Assembly: GCA_964651335.1 (NCBI GenBank)
Contig: CAZYVT010000012.1
Span: 21,034 to 85,033 of the forward strand
Direction of reading: 5' to 3'
DNA from: 2-02-FULL-66-14 sp964651335
GTDB taxonomy: Bacteria; Pseudomonadota; Gammaproteobacteria; Burkholderiales; SG8-39
DNA length: 64,000 bases
Shown one piece after another: positions 54,824 through 62,595 of this stretch. A model generated the notes under the pieces. It ran no database searches. It worked only from the letters and a program-made list of their open reading frames with translations, and had not been told where the DNA came from. The translations under genes were made by a program, and so were the position numbers. How positions within the stretch are numbered: the first letter of the stretch is position 1; each line of letters starts with the position of its first letter.

Positions 54824-55300
54824 TCACTCCGATCTTTCCGCGAACCGCAAAGAGCGTCCGCCCGTATCCAGGTCCGGCACCAGCCGGGCCCGGTCCATTT
54901 CATCGAGCTGCAGCGCGACTTGCCGGCCCTCGACCTCGAGCGTGGCGACGCCATCCTGCATGCCGCGCAGCAGCCCCACGAAGCGTCGCCGTCCAGTCGC
55001 ATCAGGTAGACGCATTCGCACGTCCACCCTGCGGCCGGCGAAGCGCGCAAAATCGCCCGCGCGCCGCAACGGCCGGTCCAGGCCGGGCGAGGACACCTCG
55101 AGCCGGTCATACTCGATGCCTTCTACTGCGAGCACGCGCGTGAAATGACGGCTCACCCCGGCGCAGTCGTCAACCGTGACGCCACCCGGCTTGTCGATGA
55201 AGATGCGCAGCAGGCGCCCCCGGTTCGATACCTGCGTATCGACCAGCTCGAACCCCATCCCGGCCAGGGTGGATTCCACGATGCGTTCCAGCGCCCCCAT
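54824..55300 (-). CDS. rimP: Ribosome maturation factor RimP
   Basis: RimP (158 residues) assists 30S assembly. MGALERIVESTLAGMGFELVDTQVSNRG fits the family start, with AGGAACAGGCG upstream; the frame to 55342 is not needed. RIFIDKPGGVTVDDCAGVSRHF, EVSSPGLDRPLRRAGDFARFAG are the signature. It is the first gene of the rimP-nusA-infB-rbfA-truB-rpsO-pnp series, right after a terminator. Confidence 0.95.
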   Translation of the reverse strand: MGALERIVESTLAGMGFELVDTQVSNRGRLLRIFIDKPGGVTVDDCAGVSRHFTRVLAVEGIEYDRLEVSSPGLDRPLRRAGDFARFAGRRVDVRMRLPDATGRRRFVGLLRGMQDGVATLEVEGRQVALQLDEMDRARLVPDLDTGGRSLRFAERSE

Positions 55301-55384
55301 CGCCTGTTCCTGCCGCGCCAATCCGATTCGCCCATAGGGCAATGCGCTTGTGCATCACGTTTCACCATGCGCAACGTGATCCAC

Positions 55385-55410
55385 AAACAAAAAATGGGCC
55401 GAAGCCCATC
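55385..55410 (-). terminator. Intrinsic terminator with UUCG loop
   Basis: On the minus strand ATGGGC-TTCG-GCCCAT (55409-55394) is a 6-bp stem with the very stable UUCG tetraloop, followed by TTTTTTGTTTG. It separates rluB upstream from the rimP unit downstream, so rimP must have its own promoter within about 100 bp, which I could not define. Confidence 0.9.
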
Positions 55411-55466
55411 CCCAAAACGTTTGAAGTTTAACAGCTTTTCCCTCTGCGGACAATGTCCGCAGAGGG

Positions 55467-56264
55467 TCAGGAAGACATCAGCCGCCGTACCTCGGCGCTC
55501 GAGAGTTCTGTCCAGCGTCCGGGCTGCAGATCCCTGGGCAGGCGCACCGGCCCGAAACGGATACGGGTCAGGCGGCTGACCTGAAAGCCGACCGTTTCGA
55601 ACAGCCGTCTCACCTCGCGATTGCGCCCTTCTCGAAGGGTCACCCGAAACCAGCGGTTCGCCCCGGTCGACTTGCCCGTCGCTTCCAGGTGCTCGAAACG
55701 TGCAACACCATCGTCAAGCGTTACGCCGGCAAGCAACCGGTGCTGCATCGCCTCGCTCATCTCGCCCAGTACGCGGACCGCGTATTCGCGCTCGATTCCC
55801 TGGCGTGGATGCATGAGCCGGTTTGCGAGTTCGCCCGAGTTCGTGACCAGGAGCAGGCCCGAGCTGTTCAGGTCCAGCCGGCCGATGGCGATCCAGCGGC
55901 CGCCGCGCAACGGCGGCAGGCGCTCGAACACCGTGCGCCGGCCCTGCGGGTCGCCGCGCGTGACGAGCTCGCCCTCCGGTTTGTGATATGCGATGACGCG
56001 CGGCCGCCCGCGCTCACGGTGAAGCTCGATCGCCTTGCCATCGAGAGTGACCGGATCATCAGCGGCCGCGCGGTCGCCCAGGTGCGCCACGCGCCCCGAT
56101 ACCGTGACGCGGCCCGCCGCGATCCACGTTTCGATCTGGCGACGCGATCCGCAACCGGCCGCAGCAAGCAGCTTCTGAAGCCGCTCGCCGCGACCTTCAG
56201 TCCGTTCCGGCGGCGCCAGCTGGAGTGTGGCCGGCGGCCGGTTGCGGGGCCGAACCGGGTTCAA
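55467..56264 (-). CDS. rluB: 23S rRNA pseudouridine synthase RluB
   Basis: RluB modifies U2605-type uridine in 23S rRNA. The protein has an N-terminal S4 domain (ERLQKLLAAAGCGSRRQIETWIAAGRVTVSG) and the RsuA/RluB catalytic domain with the Asp in AIGRLDLNSSGLLLVTN; EYAVRVLGEMSEAM and REGRNREVRRLFETVGFQVSRLTRIRFG follow. No ATG or GTG occurs near the S4 domain; TTG at 56264 is my choice, and it overlaps scpB by 68 nt. The true start could be elsewhere in that region. Confidence 0.92.
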   Translation of the reverse strand: MNPVRPRNRPPATLQLAPPERTEGRGERLQKLLAAAGCGSRRQIETWIAAGRVTVSGRVAHLGDRAAADDPVTLDGKAIELHRERGRPRVIAYHKPEGELVTRGDPQGRRTVFERLPPLRGGRWIAIGRLDLNSSGLLLVTNSGELANRLMHPRQGIEREYAVRVLGEMSEAMQHRLLAGVTLDDGVARFEHLEATGKSTGANRWFRVTLREGRNREVRRLFETVGFQVSRLTRIRFGPVRLPRDLQPGRWTELSSAEVRRLMSS

Positions 56265-56793
56265 GTGGCAGCGTCTGCGCAATCTCCTCGAGCGGCGGGA
56301 GCTCCTCGAGCGAGCGCAACCCGAGATCATCGAGAAAAGTCCTGGTCGTCGCGTAGAGCGCGGGGCGACCCGGTGTTTCGCGATGCCCTATGACGTCGAT
56401 CCAGCCGCGATTCTCCAGGGTCTGGATGATCTGCGCCGATACCGTAACACCGCGGATGTCCTCGATGTCGCCGCGGGTGACCGGCTGACGATAGGCGATG
56501 ATGGCGAGCGTCTCCATGACCGCGCGCGAATAGCGCGGCGGTTTGTCGGGATTCAGGCGCTCTGCGAACGGTAGAAACTCGGGTTTGGTCTGGAACCGCC
56601 AGCCGCTCGCGAGATCGACGAGTTCGACCGCGCGGCCGCTCCACTCCTCGCGCAATTCGCCGAGCAGTCGCCGCAACGTGTCCGAACCGATTTCGCGGTC
56701 GAACAGGCGCTTCAGGTCGGCGAGCGCCACCGGTTCCTGCGAGCAGAGCAGGGCCGCCTCGATGATGCGCTTGGCTTCAGCGGGATCGAGCAT
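56197..56793 (-). CDS. scpB: Segregation and condensation protein ScpB
   Basis: ScpB (198 residues) is a winged-helix protein that binds the ScpA kleisin in the SMC complex. LDPAEAKRIIEAALLCSQEPVALADLKRLF is the N-terminal wing, and SRAVMETLAIIAYRQPVTRGDIEDIRGV the signature of the second wing. The start at 56793 overlaps scpA by 17 nt. A longer frame to 56877 runs into scpA sequence and is rejected. Confidence 0.95.
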   Translation of the reverse strand: MLDPAEAKRIIEAALLCSQEPVALADLKRLFDREIGSDTLRRLLGELREEWSGRAVELVDLASGWRFQTKPEFLPFAERLNPDKPPRYSRAVMETLAIIAYRQPVTRGDIEDIRGVTVSAQIIQTLENRGWIDVIGHRETPGRPALYATTRTFLDDLGLRSLEELPPLEEIAQTLPLEPGSAPQPAAGHTPAGAAGTD

Positions 56794-57580
56794 GGGCCAG
56801 CCTGACGTAGATCGGGGCGTAGCACTCCGACTGGGTGATGTCGAGAAGAGACTCGCGCGCAAGCTCCAGCAGCGCAAGGAACGTCACCACCAGCACCGCA
56901 ACCCCGCGTGCCGGGTCGAACAGTTCGGCGAACTCGAGCACGCGACGTTCCCCCAGCCGCCGCAGGATGTCGCTCATGTGCTCGCGCACCGACAGTTCCT
57001 CCCGCGTGACGCGGTGGTGCGCCGAGAGTCGCGCCCGGTAGAGCAGGCCGCGCCATGCCTCGGCAAGATCCTGCGGGCGTACTTCCGGCATCCGCTCAAC
57101 GCCCGCCTTCTCGATCCATACCGAGATCGCGACCACATCGCGCCCCTCCCGTGGAAGCTGGTCAAGCCTCAGCGCGGCCTGCTTCATCCTTTCGTACTCG
57201 AGCAGCCGGCGCACCAGCTCGGCACGCGGGTCCTCCTCGACCTGCTCGAGCACCGATGGTCGCGGCAACAGCATCCTGGACTTGATTTCCATCAGCATCG
57301 CTGCCATCACCAGGTATTCCGCGGCGAGCTCAAGGTTCTTCGAGCGCATCATCTCGACGTACTCCACGTACTGGCGCGCGAGCGGCGCCATGGCAATGTC
57401 GAGGATGTCCAGATTCTGGCGGCGGATCAGGTACAGCAGCAGGTCGAGCGGTCCCTGAAATGCCTCGAGCACTATTTCAAGCGCGTCCGGAGGGATGTAG
57501 AGATCCGCCGGCAACTCGATCAGCGGCTCGCCGTAAATGCGCGCCACCGGAGTCGCCCGCTCAACCGTTTCAATGCTCAC
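56777..57580 (-). CDS. scpA: Segregation and condensation protein ScpA
   Basis: ScpA (267 residues) is the kleisin that closes the SMC ring. FQGPLDLLLYLIRRQNLDILDIAMAPLARQY is the family N-terminal helix, followed by AAEYLVMAAMLMEIKSRMLLPR. The C-terminal winged helix ends AVLVVTFLALLELARESLLDITQSECYAPIYV. The start is GTG at 57580. It pairs with scpB; smc is at 33.8-37.3 kb. Confidence 0.95.
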   Translation of the reverse strand: MSIETVERATPVARIYGEPLIELPADLYIPPDALEIVLEAFQGPLDLLLYLIRRQNLDILDIAMAPLARQYVEYVEMMRSKNLELAAEYLVMAAMLMEIKSRMLLPRPSVLEQVEEDPRAELVRRLLEYERMKQAALRLDQLPREGRDVVAISVWIEKAGVERMPEVRPQDLAEAWRGLLYRARLSAHHRVTREELSVREHMSDILRRLGERRVLEFAELFDPARGVAVLVVTFLALLELARESLLDITQSECYAPIYVRLAHARSR

Positions 57581-57652
57581 GCACCCGCCCTTTCCGACGT
57601 TTGGCGTTCCGGTGCGACGCCTCGGCGTTGCGCCGCAAGGCGCTGTTGTTCT

Positions 57653-58855
57653 TCAGCCGTAACCAAGCCCGATCGCCTCGCGCACATCGCGCATGGTTTC
57701 GGCAGCGAGCTTGCGCGCCTTGTCGCAGCCGTCGGCGAGTATGTTCTTCACCAGCGTCGGATCGTCGAGGTAGGCCTGCGCCCGCTCGCGCATCGGCGCC
57801 AGTTCCGCAAGCACGGCTTCGATCACGGGCTGCTTGCACTCCAGGCATCCGATTCCCGCCGTCGTGCAGCCTTTCTGCACCCAGTCCTTGCGCTGCGCAT
57901 CCGAGTACACCAAGTGCAGCGGCCATACCGGACATTTTTCCGGATTGCCGGGATCGCTGCGCTTCACGCGCGCCGGGTCGGTCGGCATGGTGCGGATTTT
58001 CTTGGTCACCGCTTCCGGCTCCTCGCGCAGTGCGATCGAGTTGCCGTAGGATTTCGACATTTTCTGTCCGTCGAGTCCCGGCATGCGCGAGGCCGCCGTG
58101 AGCAGCGCCTCCGGCTCGACCAGGATGCGTTTGCCGCTGCCTTCGAGCCAGCCGTAGAGCCGCTCGCGGTCCCCGCGCGGCAGGTTCTGCTGCTCCTCGA
58201 GCAACGCCTGTGCACGCTTCAACGCTTCGGCATCGCCCTGCTGAAGAAATCTGGTGCGCAACTCGTTCAGCAGCCTGGCCTTCTTCGAGCCCATCTTCTT
58301 GACCGCGGCCATGGTCTTTTCCTCGAAGCCGGGTTCCCGACCGTACAGATGGTTGAAGCGGCGCGCCACCTCGCGCGTGAACTCGACGTGCGGCACCTGG
58401 TCCTCGCCGACCGGCACGTACTTCGCGCGGTACATCAGGATGTCGGCCGCCTGCAGGAGCGGATAGCCGAGAAAGCCGTAGGTCGCGAGATCACGGTCCG
58501 CCAGCCTTTCCTGCTGCTCCTTGTAGGTCGGCACGCGTTCGAGCCACCCCAGCGGCGCCATCATGGAAAGCAGCAGGTGCAGCTCGGCGTGCTCGGGCAC
58601 ATGAGACTGGACGAAGAGCGTGGCCTGGTTCGGGTCCACTCCCGAGGCGAGCCAATCCACCACCATTTCCACTGCGGTCTTCTGCGCGTCACCGGGGCTC
58701 TCGTAATCGGTCGTGAGCGCGTGCCAGTCGGCGACGAAGAACAGGCACGGATACTCCGACTGCAGCCGCACCCAGTTCTTCAGCACGCCGTGGTAATGCC
58801 CGAGGTGCAGCGCCCCGGTGGGTCTCATTCCCGAGAGGACTCGCGTCTCGTACAT
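57653..58855 (-). CDS. trpS: Tryptophanyl-tRNA synthetase
   Basis: TrpRS (400 residues) charges tRNA-Trp. It is a class I synthetase: VLSGMRPTGALHLGHYHGVLKNW (HIGH as HLGH), ADWHALTTDY, PLLQAADILMYRAKYVPVGEDQVPHVEFTRE, and KMSKS in LDGQKMSKSYGN. The start at 58855 is chosen because the longer frame to 59221 lies inside the neighbouring M50 gene. It is somewhat longer than the E. coli enzyme (334), as is usual for this subgroup with an insertion of charged helices. Confidence 0.96.
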   Translation of the reverse strand: MYETRVLSGMRPTGALHLGHYHGVLKNWVRLQSEYPCLFFVADWHALTTDYESPGDAQKTAVEMVVDWLASGVDPNQATLFVQSHVPEHAELHLLLSMMAPLGWLERVPTYKEQQERLADRDLATYGFLGYPLLQAADILMYRAKYVPVGEDQVPHVEFTREVARRFNHLYGREPGFEEKTMAAVKKMGSKKARLLNELRTRFLQQGDAEALKRAQALLEEQQNLPRGDRERLYGWLEGSGKRILVEPEALLTAASRMPGLDGQKMSKSYGNSIALREEPEAVTKKIRTMPTDPARVKRSDPGNPEKCPVWPLHLVYSDAQRKDWVQKGCTTAGIGCLECKQPVIEAVLAELAPMRERAQAYLDDPTLVKNILADGCDKARKLAAETMRDVREAIGLGYG

Positions 58856-58857
58856 CG

Positions 58858-59511
58858 TCAGAACACGAGCGCGCGGATCAGCGCGTCCGATACGCCGACC
58901 AGCGGCACCAGCACGAAATCGAGCACGTTCGTGGCCAGAAGCAGCAGCAGCAGCGGCAGCCCCCAGGGCTCGAGCTTTGCGTACTGCCACGCCATGCGGC
59001 TGGGGAGCAGGCTCGTCAGGATGCGCCCGCCGTCCAGCGGCAGGATCGGAAGCAGGTTGAGGAACATGAACACCAGGTTGACCAGGATTCCGGCCTGGCT
59101 CATCAGCTTCATCGGCATGCTGAAGAAGAAGTTCATGGGCATCAGCACCGCGAGCTTGAGCAGAATCGCCCAGCCGAGCGCCATCGCCAGATTCGAGGCT
59201 GGTCCGGCGGCGGCGACCCACAGCATGTGGCGTTTCGGCGAGCGCAGTGCCGAATAATTGACCGGCACCGGCTTCGCCCAGCCGAACAGGAACCGCCCCC
59301 CGGACAGCAGGAGGATCGCCAGCGGAACGAGGATCGTGCCGACGAAGTCGATATGGCGCGCAGGATTGAGGCTGATTCGGCCCTGCGCGTACGCCGTCAT
59401 GTCGCCGAAGTAGCGCGCGACATAGCCGTGCGCCGCCTCGTGCAGCGTGATGGCGAAGAGCACGGGGAGTGCATAGATGGCAACGGTCTGAACGAGCTGG
59501 CTGACGTCCAT
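58858..59511 (-). CDS. Site-2 protease family (M50) membrane protein
   Basis: The 217 residues hold five or six hydrophobic segments and the zinc protease motif HEAAHGYVARYFGD (HExxH) in the second, with the distal ligand in LPILPLDGGRI. This is the short M50B type without PDZ domains (FtsH-like SREBP family); the substrate is unknown. It is next to trpS with 2 bp between, a common pairing in betaproteobacteria. Confidence 0.9.
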   Translation of the reverse strand: MDVSQLVQTVAIYALPVLFAITLHEAAHGYVARYFGDMTAYAQGRISLNPARHIDFVGTILVPLAILLLSGGRFLFGWAKPVPVNYSALRSPKRHMLWVAAAGPASNLAMALGWAILLKLAVLMPMNFFFSMPMKLMSQAGILVNLVFMFLNLLPILPLDGGRILTSLLPSRMAWQYAKLEPWGLPLLLLLLATNVLDFVLVPLVGVSDALIRALVF

Positions 59512-59539
59512 CGACGACTTCGATTAGCGTTGAATTTTA

Positions 59540-60199
59540 TCAGAGCGTGAACTTGGGGCCCTCGACGAGGCCCTCGCCCACGCCGAGTTTCGAGAGCGCG
59601 CCCTTGCCGCGTCTGACGACCAGCGGAACGTCCGTGGTGAGGTCGATCACGGTCGAAGGCACGACGCCGCAGGAGCCGCCGTCGATCACCAGATCGAGAT
59701 CGTGTTCCAGCGCTTCCCGGATTTCCGGCGCCGCCGAGGGAGGCGCGGAGCGTCCGGGCAGCGCGAGCGTCGCGGAGAGCATCGGCTCATCGAGCTCGGC
59801 CAGCAACGCATGCGCGATTGCGTGATCCGGCACGCGAACTCCGATCGTCTTGCGACGCGGATGCAGCAGGCGGCGCGGCACCTCGCGTGTCGCGCGCAGG
59901 ATGAACGTATACGCTCCCGGAGTCGCGGCCCTGAGCAACCGGTACTGGACGTTGTCCACGATCGCGTACGTCGCGATCTCGGACAGGTCGCGGCACATCA
60001 GGGTCAGATGGTGTTTCTCGTCCATGCCGCGCAGCCGCCGCAGGCGTCCGAGCGCTTTTGCGTCCCCGATCCGGCAGCCGAGGGCATAACAGGAGTCGGT
60101 CGGGTAGGCGATGACTCCGCCCCGGCGCACGATGTCCGCAGCCTGCCGCACCAGGCGGCGCTGCGGGTTTGCAGGGTGAACCGTGAAGTACTGGGCCAC
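59540..60199 (-). CDS. YciO/Sua5 family L-threonylcarbamoyladenylate synthase-like protein
   Basis: The 219 residues show the YrdC fold: GGVIAYPTDSCYALGC, KHHLTLMCRDLSEIATYA, PGAYTFILRAT, VRVPDHAIAHALLAEL and DGGSCGVVPSTVIDLT. The family makes threonylcarbamoyl-AMP for tRNA t6A; YciO-type members are close relatives of Sua5/TsaC whose role is less certain. Start GTG at 60199. A second sua5/tsaC may be elsewhere. Confidence 0.9.
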   Translation of the reverse strand: MAQYFTVHPANPQRRLVRQAADIVRRGGVIAYPTDSCYALGCRIGDAKALGRLRRLRGMDEKHHLTLMCRDLSEIATYAIVDNVQYRLLRAATPGAYTFILRATREVPRRLLHPRRKTIGVRVPDHAIAHALLAELDEPMLSATLALPGRSAPPSAAPEIREALEHDLDLVIDGGSCGVVPSTVIDLTTDVPLVVRRGKGALSKLGVGEGLVEGPKFTL

Positions 60200-60203
60200 G
60201 CGT

Positions 60204-61079
60204 TCAGGCGTCTTCTCGCAGGAAATCCTCGATCAGCCGCGCCACCTGTTCGGGCTGGTCGTGATGCAGCATGTGCCCGGCGCCGGGCACGGTGACGTAG
60301 CGCAGCTTCCTGAACGCTCCGCGCCGTGCGGCGTGCTCTGCAGCGGAAAGCCCCATGCGTTTGAGCGTCTCCGACTCGGCGGCGTCGACCCAGAGCACGG
60401 GCGCGGTAACGCGATCCCAGCAGGCGCGCGCCTCGTCGAGCCGGTAGAGCGTGGCATTCACCAGCTTGTGCGCCGGGTCGCTGCGCAGCACTACGCCGCC
60501 TTCGGCGGTGTCCTTGCCCCAGTGTCGCGCCAGAAACTCGGCGCGCTCGCGCGTCAGGCGCGAGTTGTTCTGCTGCAGACGGTCGGCAAGCGCCGCGTAG
60601 CTCGGGTACGGGCGCAGCTTCGGCTGCACACGCAGTTCCTCCATCCAGCGCGCGTAACGCCGGGGAGCCTGCTCCGGTTTCGTCGCCGGCATGCCAAATC
60701 CCTCCAGATTAATGAAACTGGCGACGCGTTCGGGCCGGACACCCGCGTACAGGCCGGCGACGTTTCCGCCGAGGCTGTGGCCCACGAGATTGACCGCGGC
60801 ATCCGGCTGAATGCGTTCGAGCAGCGCGTCGAGATCGGCGATGTAGTCCGGGAACCAGTAGGAATCGGCGCCCGACCAGTCGCTCAGTCCGTAGCCGCGC
60901 CAGTCGGGTGCATGAACGTCCCAGTCAGACGCCATGGCGTCCACCAGAAACTGGAACGAAGCCGAGACATCCATCCACCCATGCAGCAGCACCATGCGGC
61001 GCGCGGGATCGCCGCGCCAGTGGCGCACGTGGTAACGCAGGCCGCGGAGCTCGAAGAACAGCGATTCGCTGGAGCGCAT
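60204..61079 (-). CDS. Alpha/beta hydrolase
   Basis: The 291 residues have the alpha/beta hydrolase fold: MVLLHGWMDVSASF (oxyanion), the nucleophile elbow NLVGHSLGGNVAGLY with Ser, the acid region APVLWVDAAESETL and a late His in GAGHMLHHDQPEQ. The start MRSSESLFFELRGLRY is used; 15 upstream residues (to 61124) would overlap the divergent gene. Substrate unknown. It forms a leftward unit with the YciO gene (4 bp gap). Confidence 0.88.
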   Translation of the reverse strand: MRSSESLFFELRGLRYHVRHWRGDPARRMVLLHGWMDVSASFQFLVDAMASDWDVHAPDWRGYGLSDWSGADSYWFPDYIADLDALLERIQPDAAVNLVGHSLGGNVAGLYAGVRPERVASFINLEGFGMPATKPEQAPRRYARWMEELRVQPKLRPYPSYAALADRLQQNNSRLTRERAEFLARHWGKDTAEGGVVLRSDPAHKLVNATLYRLDEARACWDRVTAPVLWVDAAESETLKRMGLSAAEHAARRGAFRKLRYVTVPGAGHMLHHDQPEQVARLIEDFLREDA

Positions 61080-61122
61080 GAGGGCGCTATGATAACGGCC
61101 CCGCACGGAAGCGATCCAAGCC

Positions 61123-61763
61123 ATGCCGATCTAATCGCTGGGCGAGCGGCGCGTCGAACTGCGCGGCGAGCATCATTANNNNNNNNNNNNNNNNNNNNNN
61201 NNNNNNNNNNNNNNNNNNNNNNNNNNNNNNNNNNNNNNNNNNNNNNNNNNNNNNNNNNNNNNNNNNNNNNNNNNNNNNTGCCGATCTAATCGCTGGGCGA
61301 GCGGCGCGTCGAACTGCGCGGCGAGCATCATTACATTGCGCCGGATGCGACGCTCGCGGGCCCGATCGTGCTCGAGGAAAGCGTGAGCGTCTGGTTCGGC
61401 GTAATCATCCGCGCCGACAACGACCGGATCCACATCGGTGCATCCAGCAACGTCCAGGACGGTTCGGTGCTGGACGCCGATCCCGGATTTCCGATGAGAC
61501 TCGGACGCGACGTCACGATCGGTCACAAGGTCATGCTGCACGGCTGCACGGTCGGCGACCGCGCGCTGGTCGGCATCAAAAGCGTCGTGATGAACGGCGC
61601 AAAGATCGGCGCTGCATCGTTGATCGGCGCCGGATCGCTGATCCCGGAAGGCAGGGTTCAGGAACGCGCTGCGCGAGGAGTGGTCCGCCCCTTCCGCTGG
61701 TTGAGTCGGGTCACCGGGGTGCCATCCGGATCGCGCCGTCCAGACGGATGGTTTCTCCATTGA
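61123..61763 (+). pseudogene. Gamma-carbonic anhydrase-like gene, damaged
   Basis: After joining the two sides of the N gap, the frame reads ATG CCG ATC TAA TCG CTG GGC GAG, that is MPI-stop-SLGE, where homologues have MPIYxLG. It then continues as hexapeptide repeats: APDATLAGPIVLEES, SVWFGVIIRADNDRIHIG, NVQDGSVLDADPGFP, DVTIGHKVMLHGC. The first zinc His (usually QDGSVLH) is Asp. After SLIPEGR, near 61660, family similarity stops and the frame runs antisense into the SDR gene. Three defects suggest a decayed gene; alternatively the stop at the contig edge is an assembly error. Confidence 0.72.
61179..61278. other. 100-N assembly gap with 55-bp overlapping flanks
   Basis: There are exactly 100 N. 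Bases 61124-61178 before it and 61279-61333 after it are identical over 55 bases. Such an overlap is what de Bruijn assembly leaves when two contigs end in the same k-mer, so the real DNA is probably continuous and 155 bp shorter here. Confidence 0.9.
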
Positions 61764-62472
61764 GCATCTCGTTCTCGATGATCTGCCGCGCGAGCTGCGC
61801 GTACTCGATCGGGCGTCCAAGTCGGGAAGGAAAAGGCACCTGCTTGCCGAGCGAATCCTGTGCTTCCTTCGGCAACCCCATCAACATCGGCGTCTCGAAG
61901 ATACCCGGCGCGATGGTGCAGACGCGGATGCCGCTGCGCGAAAGGTCGCGCGCGATGGGAAGCGTCATCCCCACGATTCCCCCCTTGGACGCCGAGTAGG
62001 CAGCCTGGCCGATTTGGCCGTCGAACGCGGCCACCGACGCGGTGTTGATGATCACGCCGCGTTCCCCCGCCGCGTTCGGCACCGCCTTCGCCATCGCATC
62101 GGCGGCCAGCCGGATCATGTTGAAGGTGCCGATCAGGTTGACCGTCACGCAACGCGTAAACGACGCCAGGCTGTGCGACCCTTCCTTGCCGATCGTTTTC
62201 TCGGCAATCGCAATGCCGGCGCAATTCACGAGCACGTGCAATGCGCCGTGTTCCTTCAGCGCCATCGCGACGGCGGCCTTGGCATCGGATTCGGAACTGA
62301 CGTCGCACTTGACGAACCGCCCGCCGATCTCCCGCGCGAGCTGTTCCCCCGCTTCGGCCTGCATGTCGGCAATGACGACCTTGCCGCCGTTCTCCGCCGC
62401 CATGCGCGCAGTCGCGGCGCCGAGGCCGGACGCGCCGCCGGTCACCAGAAAGACGCTGTTCTTGATCTGCAT
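61711..62472 (-). CDS. Short-chain dehydrogenase, 3-hydroxyacyl-CoA dehydrogenase type II-like
   Basis: The 253 residues are a classical SDR: Rossmann TGGASGLGAATA, NCAG in LVNCAGIAIA, catalytic Ser in INTASVAAFDG and YxxxK in AAYSASKGGIVG. Its best pattern match is the HSD17B10/3-hydroxyacyl-CoA dehydrogenase group (GVIINTASVAAFDGQIGQAAY, PGIFETPMLMGLP), which acts in fatty-acid and branched amino acid degradation. Start MQIKNSVFLV at 62472. The longer frame to 63462 is antisense to the next gene. Confidence 0.9.
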   Translation of the reverse strand: MQIKNSVFLVTGGASGLGAATARMAAENGGKVVIADMQAEAGEQLAREIGGRFVKCDVSSESDAKAAVAMALKEHGALHVLVNCAGIAIAEKTIGKEGSHSLASFTRCVTVNLIGTFNMIRLAADAMAKAVPNAAGERGVIINTASVAAFDGQIGQAAYSASKGGIVGMTLPIARDLSRSGIRVCTIAPGIFETPMLMGLPKEAQDSLGKQVPFPSRLGRPIEYAQLARQIIENEMLNGETIRLDGAIRMAPR

Positions 62473-62557
62473 AAAGCTCCCCGTGCAAACGGATGCGGCG
62501 ATAGTATTCAGTTTTCCCCGAAGCGGCAAGCCGGACCTGCCGAACGGACGGCGGCCG

Positions 62558-62585
62558 TATAATGCGATTTGTTTGGACCCCAAAC
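62558..62585 (+). promoter_or_regulatory. TATAAT box and GTTTGG-N3-CCAAAC palindrome
   Basis: TATAAT (62558-62563) lies 33 bp before the start of the oxidoreductase gene, and a palindrome GTTTGGACCCCAAAC (62571-62585) follows it, near the predicted transcription start. No good -35 box is seen (ACCTGC at the right distance). The palindrome may be a repressor site for this gene or for the divergent SDR gene. Confidence 0.5.
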
Positions 62586-62595
62586 TAATTGAACC

